From the NCBI GenBank assembly GCA_964611585.1, contig CAZTAK010000071.1, forward strand, positions 1 through 11,531: DNA of 11,531 nt, written 5' to 3'. A program made the translations under genes and the position numbers. The stretch is from CAZTAK01 sp964611585. GTDB lineage: Bacteria > Pseudomonadota > Alphaproteobacteria > SHVP01. Under the pieces are notes generated by a model, which was not told the origin of the DNA, made no database searches, and worked only from the letters and a program-made list of their open reading frames with translations. This document shows, one piece after another, positions 1 to 6,673 of the stretch (positions within the stretch are counted from its first letter, which is position 1; every line of letters begins with the position of its first letter).

Positions 1-219
1 GGGGGGCGCAGCGAGGACCCGGCGCAGTGCCCAACACGGCGCTACCTTTGGCCTTCAGTTCCTTCGCTCTTTGGGAAGGCTGGGGGCACCATGCCAGTCC
101 GCCATCGACTCCTGGCAATCCTGTCAATTCCGGTGTTTTGGCCGTCAGCGGCGCGGTCGCGGTTCTATGCGGGCCAAAAGGATTAGGAATGGCGCCAAAC
201 GACCTGAGAGGAACCCCCA
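1..219. other. 5' leader region without a supported gene
   Basis: No reading frame in this stretch resembles a known protein. Several frames stay open, but their composition (rich in Arg, Gly, Ser and Pro, with scattered Trp and Cys) is what high-GC non-coding DNA gives. The only supported signal is the ribosome binding site GAGAGGAA at 206-213, which belongs to the gene starting at 220. No clear promoter was seen. Confidence 0.5.
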
Positions 220-612
220 ATGAAGAAACTAACTGCCACCGAACTCGTTGACCTGGTCGTACAGAATTACTTCAAAAACGTCGACGGCAAGAATCTCGAC
301 TCGGTTCTGGACTGCTTTACCCAGGACGCATTACTCACGGTACAGACAGCCGGTGTCTCGCACCGGGGGCGCGACGACGAGATACGGAAAATGTTTGCCG
401 GGTTCATGGGAGACATCAAAACTATCTACCACGGCGATTTCAGCCACATCATCGACGTCGAGAAGCAAAAAATCGCATCCCAATTCGTGGCGCGCAACGA
501 CTACGACGACGGACAGCACGTTGAGATGCGCAACTGCAATTTCTTCGAGATCGAAGATGGGAAAATCGAACGGGTGACGATCTACATGAGTGGCGAGAAC
601 CCGCTTGTGTGA
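220..612 (+). CDS. NTF2-like / SnoaL-like family protein (copy 1)
   Basis: This 130-residue protein looks like a nuclear-transport-factor-2-like (SnoaL/ketosteroid-isomerase fold) cone-shaped protein. Visible family traits are an N-terminal helix (ELVDLVVQNYFKNVDGKNLD, residues 8-27), then DCFTQDALLTVQ, the GRDDEI helix start (about 50-55), HGDFSHIIDV (about 70-79) and a final strand pair FFEIEDGKIERVTIYMS. Family members are small cytoplasmic isomerases, dehydratases, hydrolases or non-catalytic binders, so no reaction can be assigned. The start is fixed by GAGAGGAA seven bases upstream, and the length is normal for the family. The protein at 4762-4337 is a clear paralogue (GRDEGI, HGNFSHV, same order and spacing). 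The next plus-strand gene is 300 nt away, so co-transcription is uncertain. Existence as a gene is well supported; function is open. Confidence 0.88.
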   Translation: MKKLTATELVDLVVQNYFKNVDGKNLDSVLDCFTQDALLTVQTAGVSHRGRDDEIRKMFAGFMGDIKTIYHGDFSHIIDVEKQKIASQFVARNDYDDGQHVEMRNCNFFEIEDGKIERVTIYMSGENPLV

Positions 613-912
613 CCTTTGGGGCGTGTCGGCGTAATCCCGCCGGTTCCATGAAGCGGCTCTTTTGCGCCGCGACGCGCGCAGGGGTCAAAGCCCGGATCGT
701 TCTCGGATCGGGTCCAGCGTTGGCGATGGGCACTTTGAAACAACGCCATCTGCGGCGGGTCGGCGATAAGGATGCCCTCAGCGTCCGGGATCGACCGATA
801 CATACCAAAACGCCAAACCTTTCCTCTATGCGGACTCGCGGTGTAGAGGTAGAGGCAGCCCGGATCGGCTGACCTCGTATCCTTGTCCTGACAATGCTGG
901 AGGGAGATTGCC
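613..912. other. 300-nt intergenic region before the puuE-like gene
   Basis: Reading frames exist on both strands, but none resembles a known family or has a convincing start. The 3' end carries a short interrupted palindrome, TTGTC-CT-GACAA, at 883-894, followed by the strong ribosome binding site GGAGGGAG at 899-906 of the downstream gene. Weak 5-bp GC hairpins lie at about 630-660 just after the first gene, but they lack a T run and are not convincing terminators. A promoter for the deacetylase gene may lie here, but no good -35/-10 pair was found. Confidence 0.45.
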
Positions 913-1848
913 ATGACGACAGAACCCTATCCCCGCGACCTGATTGGTTACGGCAGCAATCCGCCGAACGCCAATTGGCCCAATGGCGCGCGCATCGCCG
1001 TCAACTTCGTCGTCAATTACGAAGAAGGTGGCGAAAACTGTTTGCTTCATGGTGATGAGGGATCGGAGGGGACAATGACCGATATGCCGAGTCATCCCTC
1101 TCTCTCCGCCTGGCCGGGTCGCCGCAACCTTTTGGTCGAGTCCATCTTCGAGTACGGCAGTCGCGCCGGCATTTGGCGATTCATGAGAATATTCGCCGAA
1201 CGCAAGGCTCACTTCACCGTCTTCGCCGTCGGCATGGCGCTTGAGCGCAACCCCGATGTCGCCAGGGCGATGGCGGATGCCGGCCATGAAATTGCGACGC
1301 ATGGTTACCGCTGGGTCGATTATTCTGTGTTTGAAGAGGCCGACGAGCGCGAGCATATTCGGCTTGCGGTCCAGGCCGGGATCAACACCACCGGCCAACG
1401 CCCGCTTGGCTGGTTTGGCGGCCGGGTGGGCGACAACAGCCGCCGCCTCGCGGTCGAGGAGGGGGGCTTTCTTTACGATTCGGATTCCTTCGCCGATGAC
1501 CTGCCCTATTGGGTCGAGGTCGAGGGCAAAGCGCTCCTTATCGTGCCCTACAACATGGATGCCAACGACGGGCGTTTTTCGACCGCGCAAGGGTTCAACT
1601 CCGGCGACCAGTTCTACACCTATCTGAAGGATACGTTCGACGTCCTCTATGCGGAGGGGAAGGAATCTCCACGCATGATGTCAGTGGGGCTTCATCCCCG
1701 GTTGTCCGGACGCCCGGGCCGGGCTGCGGCGCTCGCGCGTTTTATCGACTACGTCCAAAGCCACGACAAGGTCTGGCTGTGCCGGCGTATCGAGATTGCG
1801 CGGCACTGGATCGAAAACCATCCCTACGCCCCAACCGAAAGCAGCTGA
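913..1848 (+). CDS. puuE: PuuE-like allantoinase / polysaccharide deacetylase family protein
   Basis: This 311-residue protein has the full architecture of the PuuE subgroup of the polysaccharide deacetylase (NodB-fold) superfamily. PuuE proteins are metal-independent enzymes, with allantoin ring opening as the described activity. Visible landmarks are YPRDLIGYGSNPP (6-18), NYEEGGEN (35-42, in place of the metal-binding Asp-Asp motif of true deacetylases), ESIFEYGSRAG (76-86), HEIATHGYRWVDY (125-137), GFLYDSDSFADDLPYW (185-200) and the late His in GLHPRLSGRPGR (259-270). The start has an excellent SD (GGAGGGAG, 6 nt upstream). No other purine or ureide gene (allantoicase, ureidoglycolate, urate genes) lies in the window, so the substrate may be another cyclic amide. 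A convergent gene ends 51 nt away, leaving this gene effectively monocistronic here. The family call is very secure; the allantoin substrate is only moderately so. Confidence 0.92.
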   Translation: MTTEPYPRDLIGYGSNPPNANWPNGARIAVNFVVNYEEGGENCLLHGDEGSEGTMTDMPSHPSLSAWPGRRNLLVESIFEYGSRAGIWRFMRIFAERKAHFTVFAVGMALERNPDVARAMADAGHEIATHGYRWVDYSVFEEADEREHIRLAVQAGINTTGQRPLGWFGGRVGDNSRRLAVEEGGFLYDSDSFADDLPYWVEVEGKALLIVPYNMDANDGRFSTAQGFNSGDQFYTYLKDTFDVLYAEGKESPRMMSVGLHPRLSGRPGRAAALARFIDYVQSHDKVWLCRRIEIARHWIENHPYAPTESS

Positions 1849-1899
1849 GTCGACGGGTCCGCGTAGCCGGGACTCCAGGCTTGCTTAGAGCGATTGGGG

Positions 1900-2592
1900 T
1901 TAGGGGCCGTTGTCCGCTTGGTATTCGGCGAGAACATAGTCCGACGACAGAAGATCCCAGCGCATCTTTGCGAACTGATAGTCCTCGCCAAACACCCATG
2001 TTTCGAGCGCCGGCACCTCGGGCTGTGACGCATGCAGGCGATAGTGCCGTGTGTCGAAGGTTCCGGCCGGCACCGTAATCGTTTCTTCGCCGACGTAGTC
2101 GATGATCTTTTCGCCGACGGCGGCAAGGGGGCCGGAACCGCCGTCCGGCCGCGGCGACGAGTTCACCCACGGCTTGATTATCTGGGTGCGCTCATCGGAT
2201 GCGTGATCGAAAGCGGCACACTGCCATCCGTCCGTCATTAACGGATGCGAGGCGAGAATGCGCGCCCGCCCTTGGGTTTCGATTCTCTGCGAAACCCGGC
2301 CTTCGGCGGCGGTAACGGCCTCGCACTCGACGTGGCGATCGAAAAAGCGAAACCAGCCAGCCCCCATGAACTCGCCGTCTTTGGTCAGGCGCACGAAGCT
2401 GTCGACAGGGAGCCAGTCGCCGTCAAGGGTCTGGACGACATCGCGCAGCAACCCGATATCGTCCATTTCACATTGGGCACGCAGCGTGCGATTCCCGTTG
2501 GGCTGCACCGTGACCGAAAACCATTCGCGGCCGGAGTTGCCGGCGCCGTCGCGGATGTAATCGATCCGCCCACGGAAGCTTCGATGTTTCAT
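1900..2592 (-). CDS. Conserved hypothetical protein, possibly DUF3108-like beta-barrel
   Basis: This is a 230-residue protein without a signal peptide or membrane segment. It is rich in alternating beta-strand patterns and ends with VPAGTFDTRHYRL (174-186), then PALETWVFGEDYQFAKMRWD (194-213) and SSDYVLAEYQ. The 'VPAGTF-to-R-Y' strand followed by a W-rich strand recalls DUF3108-type or lipocalin-like proteins that bind lipophilic compounds, but I do not recognise the family with certainty. The start at 2592 is chosen over an in-frame ATG at 2616 because AGGGGA (2603-2598 on the minus strand) sits 5 nt before it and the extra eight residues look like leader. It lies 77 nt downstream of the GMC oxidoreductase gene on the same strand, so co-transcription is likely and suggests a role in the same pathway. 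Its 3' end converges on the PuuE-like gene. Function unknown. Confidence 0.85.
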   Translation of the reverse strand: MKHRSFRGRIDYIRDGAGNSGREWFSVTVQPNGNRTLRAQCEMDDIGLLRDVVQTLDGDWLPVDSFVRLTKDGEFMGAGWFRFFDRHVECEAVTAAEGRVSQRIETQGRARILASHPLMTDGWQCAAFDHASDERTQIIKPWVNSSPRPDGGSGPLAAVGEKIIDYVGEETITVPAGTFDTRHYRLHASQPEVPALETWVFGEDYQFAKMRWDLLSSDYVLAEYQADNGP

Positions 2593-2669
2593 GACGTTCC
2601 CCTGTTGCAGCCGCATTGAGTGAAGGAATATCGCCCGGAGTCGTCACGGCTGGCGATCGAACTCCAGAT

Positions 2670-4280
2670 CTAGCGCGCTCCGGAAGGCGTTTGCCCAAGA
2701 ATGAGATCGGCCGCCTTCTCGCCGATCATGATGGCCGCCGCGTTTGTGTTGCCACCGACGAGGGTCGGCATGATCGAGGCATCGGCAACCCGAAGACCCT
2801 CGATGCCGCGAATGCGCAACCGGGGATCGACGACGGCGTCAGGGTCGGTTCCCATCCGGCAGGTGCCGACGGGGTGGAAGGACGTTGTCGCAAATGCGGC
2901 GATCCAGTCGTCGATGGCAGCATCGGATTCGACCGCCGGCCCTGGCGAAAGTTCCGCCCCACGGACCGGATCGAACGGGTTTTCGGCAATGAGTTTGCGA
3001 ACCATGCGAATCCCGTCGCGCATCGTCCGGCGGTCGTTCGCCGCGGCGAGATAGTTGGCCCGAATGACCGGCCGCTCAAAAGGGTCGCTTGAGCGTAACC
3101 GGATATCGCCCCGGCTTTCCGGCCGCAACTGATAGACATGAACCAGAAACCCGTCCCGGTCCGGCCGCGGCCACGGCTTTTGCACCACGAGTCCGGGAAT
3201 CAAGGTGATCTGCACATCCGGGACTTCGAGGTCGGGCCGGGTCTTGAGAAAAGCGCAGGCACTGATGGGGATTGCCGTCGCCGGCCCGCTCGACCAGAGG
3301 AGCGCCCGAATGACCGCGAACGCCGCCCGGTCGTAGCGGAGCTGTTGGCGCAAGGTGATCGGTTGCGTGCATTCCTGGGCGACGTAGGTCCCGAGATGAT
3401 CCTGAAGGTTGCGCCCGACCCCCGGCAGATCGATGGCGACGGGAATCTTGTGTTCCCTGAGGGCCTCTCCCTCGCCAATCCCGGACAGCATGAGGAGTTG
3501 CGGCGAATTCACCGTGCCGCCGCAGAGAACAACCTCGCGGGTGGCGCGCACGCTGCGGATTTGGCCGTGTTGCGAGAACTCGACGCCGGCGGCACGGCCG
3601 TTTTCGATGAGGACGCGGGTCGCGACCGCGCGCGTCTCGACCCTGAGATTGTCACGGCCGCTGATCGGCCGCAGGAACGCAACCGACGCACTCTGCCGCC
3701 GTCCGTTGAGTATCGTGAAGTCGTGAAGGCCGTGGCCTTCCTGCGCTTCGCCATTGAAGTCGGTCGTCGGGTTGCTTCCGAGCGCGGCACACGCACCCAT
3801 GAAACATTCATCGAGCGGATGGACGAATGCCGAGCGGCTGACCCCCATCGGCCCGTCGGCACCATGATAGGGCCCGCCTTTTGCGTTCCGTTCCGACCGC
3901 CGAAAGTAGGGGAGAACATCGTCGTACGACCATCCTTCGCAACCCGATTGGCGCCAGTCATCGAAATCGCGGGGGTGGCCCCGGATGTAGGTCATTCCGT
4001 TGATCGAGGACGACCCGCCCAGCACCCGGCCGCGTGGCCACGGAACGCGGCGCCGTTTGAGGTGGGGCTCTTCCTCGGTCTCGTAACCCCAGTTGAGGGA
4101 TGGAAGCGAAAACGCGATACGGGTCAGAAGCGGAATCCGGATCAGCGGATTCCAGTCCCGCCCGCCGGCCTCGAGCAGCAGAACCCGAGTGGATGAATCC
4201 TGTGACAGCCGGTTGGCGACGGCGCAACCGGCCGAACCGGCGCCGACGATAATGTAATCAACCTCTGCGGGGGACTTCAC
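2670..4280 (-). CDS. GMC family FAD-dependent oxidoreductase (choline-dehydrogenase-like)
   Basis: This is a complete 536-residue glucose-methanol-choline oxidoreductase, which oxidises an alcohol using FAD. The FAD-binding Rossmann motif GAGSAG lies at 14-19, with LLLEAGG at 34-40. GMC signature 1 is PRGRVLGGSSSINGMTYIRG (82-101) and signature 2 is GGTVNSPQLLMLSGIG (254-269). The catalytic His is in FHPVGTCRMG (468-477, His469), with the partner Asn in VGGNTNAAA (508-516). Length and motifs fit bacterial choline, alkan-2-ol or polyethylene-glycol dehydrogenase-like enzymes, and the substrate cannot be told apart. It starts at GTG (4280) without a clear SD; an ATG at 4284 is out of frame and no other suitable start lies before the FAD motif. 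It sits 56 nt after the NTF2-like gene and 77 nt before the hypothetical gene, forming a probable three-gene operon. No signal peptide, so it is cytoplasmic. Confidence 0.96.
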   Translation of the reverse strand: MKSPAEVDYIIVGAGSAGCAVANRLSQDSSTRVLLLEAGGRDWNPLIRIPLLTRIAFSLPSLNWGYETEEEPHLKRRRVPWPRGRVLGGSSSINGMTYIRGHPRDFDDWRQSGCEGWSYDDVLPYFRRSERNAKGGPYHGADGPMGVSRSAFVHPLDECFMGACAALGSNPTTDFNGEAQEGHGLHDFTILNGRRQSASVAFLRPISGRDNLRVETRAVATRVLIENGRAAGVEFSQHGQIRSVRATREVVLCGGTVNSPQLLMLSGIGEGEALREHKIPVAIDLPGVGRNLQDHLGTYVAQECTQPITLRQQLRYDRAAFAVIRALLWSSGPATAIPISACAFLKTRPDLEVPDVQITLIPGLVVQKPWPRPDRDGFLVHVYQLRPESRGDIRLRSSDPFERPVIRANYLAAANDRRTMRDGIRMVRKLIAENPFDPVRGAELSPGPAVESDAAIDDWIAAFATTSFHPVGTCRMGTDPDAVVDPRLRIRGIEGLRVADASIMPTLVGGNTNAAAIMIGEKAADLILGQTPSGAR

Positions 4281-4336
4281 GCATTGACGCTAGTCGAAGT
4301 CAGGCGGCACTGTCCATCACCCGGCGAAGACTTCTG

Positions 4337-4762
4337 CTAATCGGCGGCTTTCGCAACGCTTCTCCAGACGGAGATTCGCCTGATCAGCCGGCTCTCGAAC
4401 TGAAAGAGATTGATGTTGTCCCGCACCACCATTTCGCCGTCCTTCTCCCGGCGCCGAACATCAAAACGGCTGGCGACCCGGCCGCGTACCGGATCCGCAA
4501 CATGCGAGAAATTTCCGTGCCAGGCACTGGCAAGCATTACGGCGCGTTCCTCGAAATATTCCTTGATGCCTTCGTCACGACCCTCGTAGCGCCTGTTGTC
4601 GGTCAAATATTCCAGCATGCAGTCTGGCGTCATGGTTCCGAGTGTGGCCTGCACGTCGAAGTTATCGGTGCTGGCGAAATAGGTCTCAATGCAATCGATA
4701 AGGTGCTGAGCGTCCGGCATGGCTTCCTGCGCTGCCGTCTTTTTCTTATTCGTATTTGGCAC
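4337..4762 (-). CDS. NTF2-like / SnoaL-like family protein (copy 2)
   Basis: This 141-residue protein is the first complete gene of the minus-strand operon with the GMC oxidoreductase. After a short basic tail (NTNKKKTAAQ) it shows the NTF2-like pattern: helix HLIDCIETYFASTDNFD (20-36), TMTPDCMLEYLTD (43-55), YEGRDEGIKEYFEERAV (59-75), HGNFSHVADP (82-91), VASRFDVRRREKDGE and LFQFESRLIRRISVWRS. It matches the protein at 220-612 segment by segment (GRDxxI, HGxFSHxxD, xxASxFxxR, terminal IxRxxxxxS). It starts at GTG 4762, supported by GGAGGA (4776-4771 on the minus strand) 8 nt upstream; an overlapping ATG there is out of frame. The operon position suggests it binds or isomerises a substrate or product of the GMC enzyme, which is inference. 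No catalytic assignment is possible from sequence. Confidence 0.87.
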   Translation of the reverse strand: MPNTNKKKTAAQEAMPDAQHLIDCIETYFASTDNFDVQATLGTMTPDCMLEYLTDNRRYEGRDEGIKEYFEERAVMLASAWHGNFSHVADPVRGRVASRFDVRRREKDGEMVVRDNINLFQFESRLIRRISVWRSVAKAAD

Positions 4763-4798
4763 GATACGATTCCTCCATAACTGCGCCCGCGAATCGCT

Positions 4799-5002
4799 TC
4801 AGGAACTTAAAACGCGAATCGGATTGCCGCCGACATAGGCGAGAATGTCCTCAATCACCTGGGTGTACATATGGGCGAGATTTTCGGTGGCCGCATAGCC
4901 GAGGTGCGGACTTGGGACCGTATTCGGCAGAGATCGCAACGGGTGTTCGCGCAGCAAGGGCTCAACATCGAAAACATCGAGACCGGCCCCGGGCTCTCCC
5001 AT
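4799..5002 (-). pseudogene. C-terminal remnant of a D-2-hydroxyacid dehydrogenase
   Basis: About 65 codons match the C-terminal end of NAD-dependent D-2-hydroxyacid dehydrogenases: GAGLDVFDVEPL (the strand and loop following the cofactor domain), HPLRSLPNTVPSPHLGYAA with the catalytic His in PHLGY, then the terminal helix YTQVIEDILAYVGGNP and a TGA stop. Intact enzymes are about 310-330 residues, so roughly the first 80% is missing. Homology begins abruptly near 4990. Upstream, the frame stays open but reads as proline- and arginine-rich nonsense. An ATG at 5002 could start a short peptide, but that could not be an active enzyme. It lies 36 nt before the NTF2-like gene on the same strand, so it may once have led this operon. 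Confidence 0.7.
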
Positions 5003-5028
5003 AGGAGTTGGACCACTTCGTGGGGTCA

Positions 5029-5097
5029 GGTCGGGGTCTCCTCGGCGGTATTCCGGTGGCGTTCAAGAACAACATCGACCTCACCGGCGCCGCCGCG
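5029..5097 (+). pseudogene. Short remnant of an amidase-signature enzyme
   Basis: The plus-strand frame reads GRGLLGGIPVAFKNNIDLTG, which closely resembles the conserved block around the catalytic lysine of amidase-signature hydrolases (typically 'G-PLAGIPVAVKDNIDVAG'). Upstream and downstream in this frame nothing amidase-like follows: the sequence turns into arginine-rich nonsense after about 5100, and I found no continuation in the other plus frames. Only some 23 codons remain of an enzyme usually 450-500 residues long. It abuts the dehydrogenase stump in the opposite orientation. The match is short, so this could be chance, but the motif is specific. Confidence 0.4.
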
Positions 5098-5284
5098 CAA
5101 TCGAGAAGTCCCGGCGGCTCCCGGTCCGGCCGGTGCCTTCGTTTGCCACGGCGGCGGAATCGTGATGATTATATCCAGACCGAGTGGCGTCGGCGGAATC
5201 AGATGGTGCGAACCCGGCGGTACGCGAGCTGTCTAGCCACATCTCCGGAGGGAAAAAAGCTCCAACTGGACGCTGAGGACTCTG

Positions 5285-6316
5285 ATGCGAAAACCAATAA
5301 TGAAACTTCTGTTTGGCGGCATTCTCGCCGGGCTGGCGGCGACGCCCGCTCAGGCTCAGGAGTTCACGTTCAAACTGCACCACTTTTTACCGCCGGTATC
5401 GCATGGTCAAAGGGGCATGCTCGAGCCGTGGGCGAAGGCGATCGAGGAAGAATCAAACGGGCGGATCAAGATCGACATTTACCCGTCCATGCAGCTTGGC
5501 GGCGCGCCGCCCCAGCTGATCGACCAGGTTCGCGACGGCGTGGTCGATTTCGTGTGGACGCTGCCGGGATATACGCCGGGCCGGTTCACCAAGACCGAGG
5601 TGTTCGAACTGCCGTTCCTGCACAGCACGACGGTGGCGACAAATCTCGCCCTCAACGACTTCGTCGCAAGGCATGGCGACGAGTACGAGGACTACAAGAT
5701 CATTGCCATGCATGTGCACGCGGGCCAGTTGTTTCACTCCGGCGTTCCGATCCGCACGGCCGACGATCTTCAGGGCCTCAAGATCCGGACGCCGACCCGC
5801 ACCAGCGCCTGGCTGATCGAAGCCATGGGATCGACCCCGATTGGCGCGCCGGTTCCGAAGATTCCGGAAATGCTGTCCAAGAACGTCGTCGATACGGTGA
5901 TGATTCCGTATGAGGTCATGCTGACGCTGAAGGTGGACGAACTGGTCGACTACCACATCGACCTCGACGACCCGGCCTACCCGCGGATCAATACCTCCAC
6001 ATTCATCATTGCCATGAACAAGAATAGCTATGCCTCTCTGCCACCGGATCTCCAAAAGGTAATCGACGACAATTCCGGGCAGAATGTTGCCACCTGGATC
6101 GGTGAGGCGTGGGATGCCGCCGAGGCTCCCGGGCGCGTGAGTGCCGCGAGTTCGGGGGAACTCTATTCGCTGCCGCCGGCCGAGGTGGGCGTGCTGCGGG
6201 CGCGGGTCGAAGAGACGGTAATCAACCGCTGGATCGCGGAGATGGATGAAAATGGTATCGACGGCCGCGCCTTGCTCGAAGATGCGCGGGCGTTGCTGCG
6301 AAAGTACGCTCAGTAA
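5285..6316 (+). CDS. dctP: TRAP transporter substrate-binding protein, DctP family
   Basis: This 343-residue periplasmic binding protein captures a small organic acid for the TRAP permease encoded downstream. A Sec signal peptide is visible: basic MRKPIMK, hydrophobic LLFGGILAGLAAT, and AQA (22-24) as the cleavage site before QEFTFKLHHF. The DctP fold follows: LEPWAKAIEEESNGRIKIDI (46-65), GGAPPQLIDQVRDGVVDFVW (72-91), and GLKIRTP (164-170) with Arg168, the arginine that usually pairs with the ligand carboxylate. ISTF-type hinge sequence appears near 236-245. The start at 5285 has GAGG 6 nt upstream; an internal ATG at 5300 is possible but shortens the basic n-region. A weak upstream pair (TTGCCA 5143-5148, GATTAT 5167-5172) might be its promoter. 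The ligand cannot be inferred beyond 'probably a carboxylate'. The long structured gap to dctQ suggests the binding protein is made in excess. Confidence 0.95.
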   Translation: MRKPIMKLLFGGILAGLAATPAQAQEFTFKLHHFLPPVSHGQRGMLEPWAKAIEEESNGRIKIDIYPSMQLGGAPPQLIDQVRDGVVDFVWTLPGYTPGRFTKTEVFELPFLHSTTVATNLALNDFVARHGDEYEDYKIIAMHVHAGQLFHSGVPIRTADDLQGLKIRTPTRTSAWLIEAMGSTPIGAPVPKIPEMLSKNVVDTVMIPYEVMLTLKVDELVDYHIDLDDPAYPRINTSTFIIAMNKNSYASLPPDLQKVIDDNSGQNVATWIGEAWDAAEAPGRVSAASSGELYSLPPAEVGVLRARVEETVINRWIAEMDENGIDGRALLEDARALLRKYAQ

Positions 6317-6517
6317 TCCGGCCCGTTCGGGATTGCGCCGCGCCAGGCGCTCGGGTAGGTGCGGGCCCGAATCCATTGATTGATGCAGGTGGACTTGGAG
6401 CCGGAATTGGGGCCCGATGTTGCAATTGATTAACCCCGGCCACGAATTCAGCACCGGTGGTGCGGCCTGAGTTTGAGGAATCAATATGCAAGGGCACGAA
6501 TTGTCAGAGTCGCACCC

Positions 6518-6544
6518 CTGGAGGGTTCCAGTTGGTCTGGAATC
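6518..6544 (+). promoter_or_regulatory. Two mutually exclusive hairpins upstream of dctQ
   Basis: CTGGA (6518-6522) can pair with TCCAG (6527-6531) over a GGGT loop. The same TTCCAG (6526-6531) can instead pair with CTGGAA (6537-6542) over a TTGGT loop, extended by a G-U and a G-C pair to 8 bp. The two stems share one arm and cannot coexist, the usual logic of attenuators and RNA switches. Both are short, and no ligand or leader peptide is apparent, so the regulatory reading is a hypothesis. Confidence 0.35.
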
Positions 6545-6582
6545 GCCCCTGGCCGCAAGGCGGCCCGCCGCTTGTGCGGAAC

Positions 6583-6600
6583 GCCCGCGCAGGCGCGGGC
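6583..6600. repeat. GC-only perfect inverted repeat
   Basis: GCCCGCGC and GCGCGGGC form a perfect 8-bp inverted repeat separated by AG; as RNA the likely form is a 7-bp stem with a 4-nt loop. It lies between the smaller hairpin at 6551-6565 and the long stem at 6633-6667. No T tract follows, so it is not an intrinsic terminator. Confidence 0.6.
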
Positions 6601-6632
6601 CATTGGGTCCGCTGGGTCGAGCGACAAGAAAG

Positions 6633-6667
6633 CTAGAGTGGTTCCGATCGAAACGGAACCGCTCTGG
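6633..6667 (+). promoter_or_regulatory. 14-bp stem-loop just before the dctQ start codon
   Basis: AGAGTGGTTCCG (6635-6646) pairs with CGGAACCGCTCT (6654-6665) over a 7-nt loop ATCGAAA, with one G-U pair; C6633-G6667 and a T-G pair extend it to 14 bp. It ends 7 nt before the ATG at 6674, and no ordinary SD lies in the remaining spacer, so the stem must influence initiation of dctQ or the start must use another mechanism. The CTAGAG-GGTTCC form recalls extragenic palindromes repeated in some alphaproteobacterial genomes. Pairing is certain; role is inferred. Confidence 0.6.
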
Positions 6668-6673
6668 ATACGC

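Larger units (their letters stand above)
6317..6673. other. Long structured dctP-dctQ intergenic region
   Basis: This stretch of 357 nt has no supported gene. Overlapping frames are open, including an in-frame extension of dctQ back to 6473, but that extension reads as Arg/Gly/Ala-rich non-protein sequence. What it does hold is a series of inverted repeats: CCCG-TT-CGGG at 6324-6333, alternative hairpins at 6518-6544, GGCCGC-AAG-GCGGCC at 6551-6565, GCCCGCGC-AG-GCGCGGGC at 6583-6600 and a long stem at 6633-6667. None is followed by a T tract, so they look more like mRNA-stabilising or translation-modulating structures, or extragenic palindromes, than like intrinsic terminators. Confidence 0.6.

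Noticed and set aside
27..251. Open frame of 74 codons at the left end
   Set aside because: Runs into the start of the NTF2-like gene in another frame, with no SD and no recognisable protein features.
582..914. Minus-strand frame of 110 codons between the first two genes
   Set aside because: Contains a vaguely protein-like stretch (IPDAEGILIADP) but no recognisable family, no SD, and it overlaps the end of the NTF2-like gene.
3138..4196. Long plus-strand open frame of 352 codons
   Set aside because: Lies entirely antisense to the GMC oxidoreductase, which has all family motifs; the antisense frame is rich in Arg, Pro and Ala and is a high-GC artefact.
5008..5913. 301-codon plus-strand frame starting in the amidase remnant
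   Set aside because: Only the first 30 codons resemble an amidase; the rest is arginine-rich and overlaps dctP, which has the correct frame.
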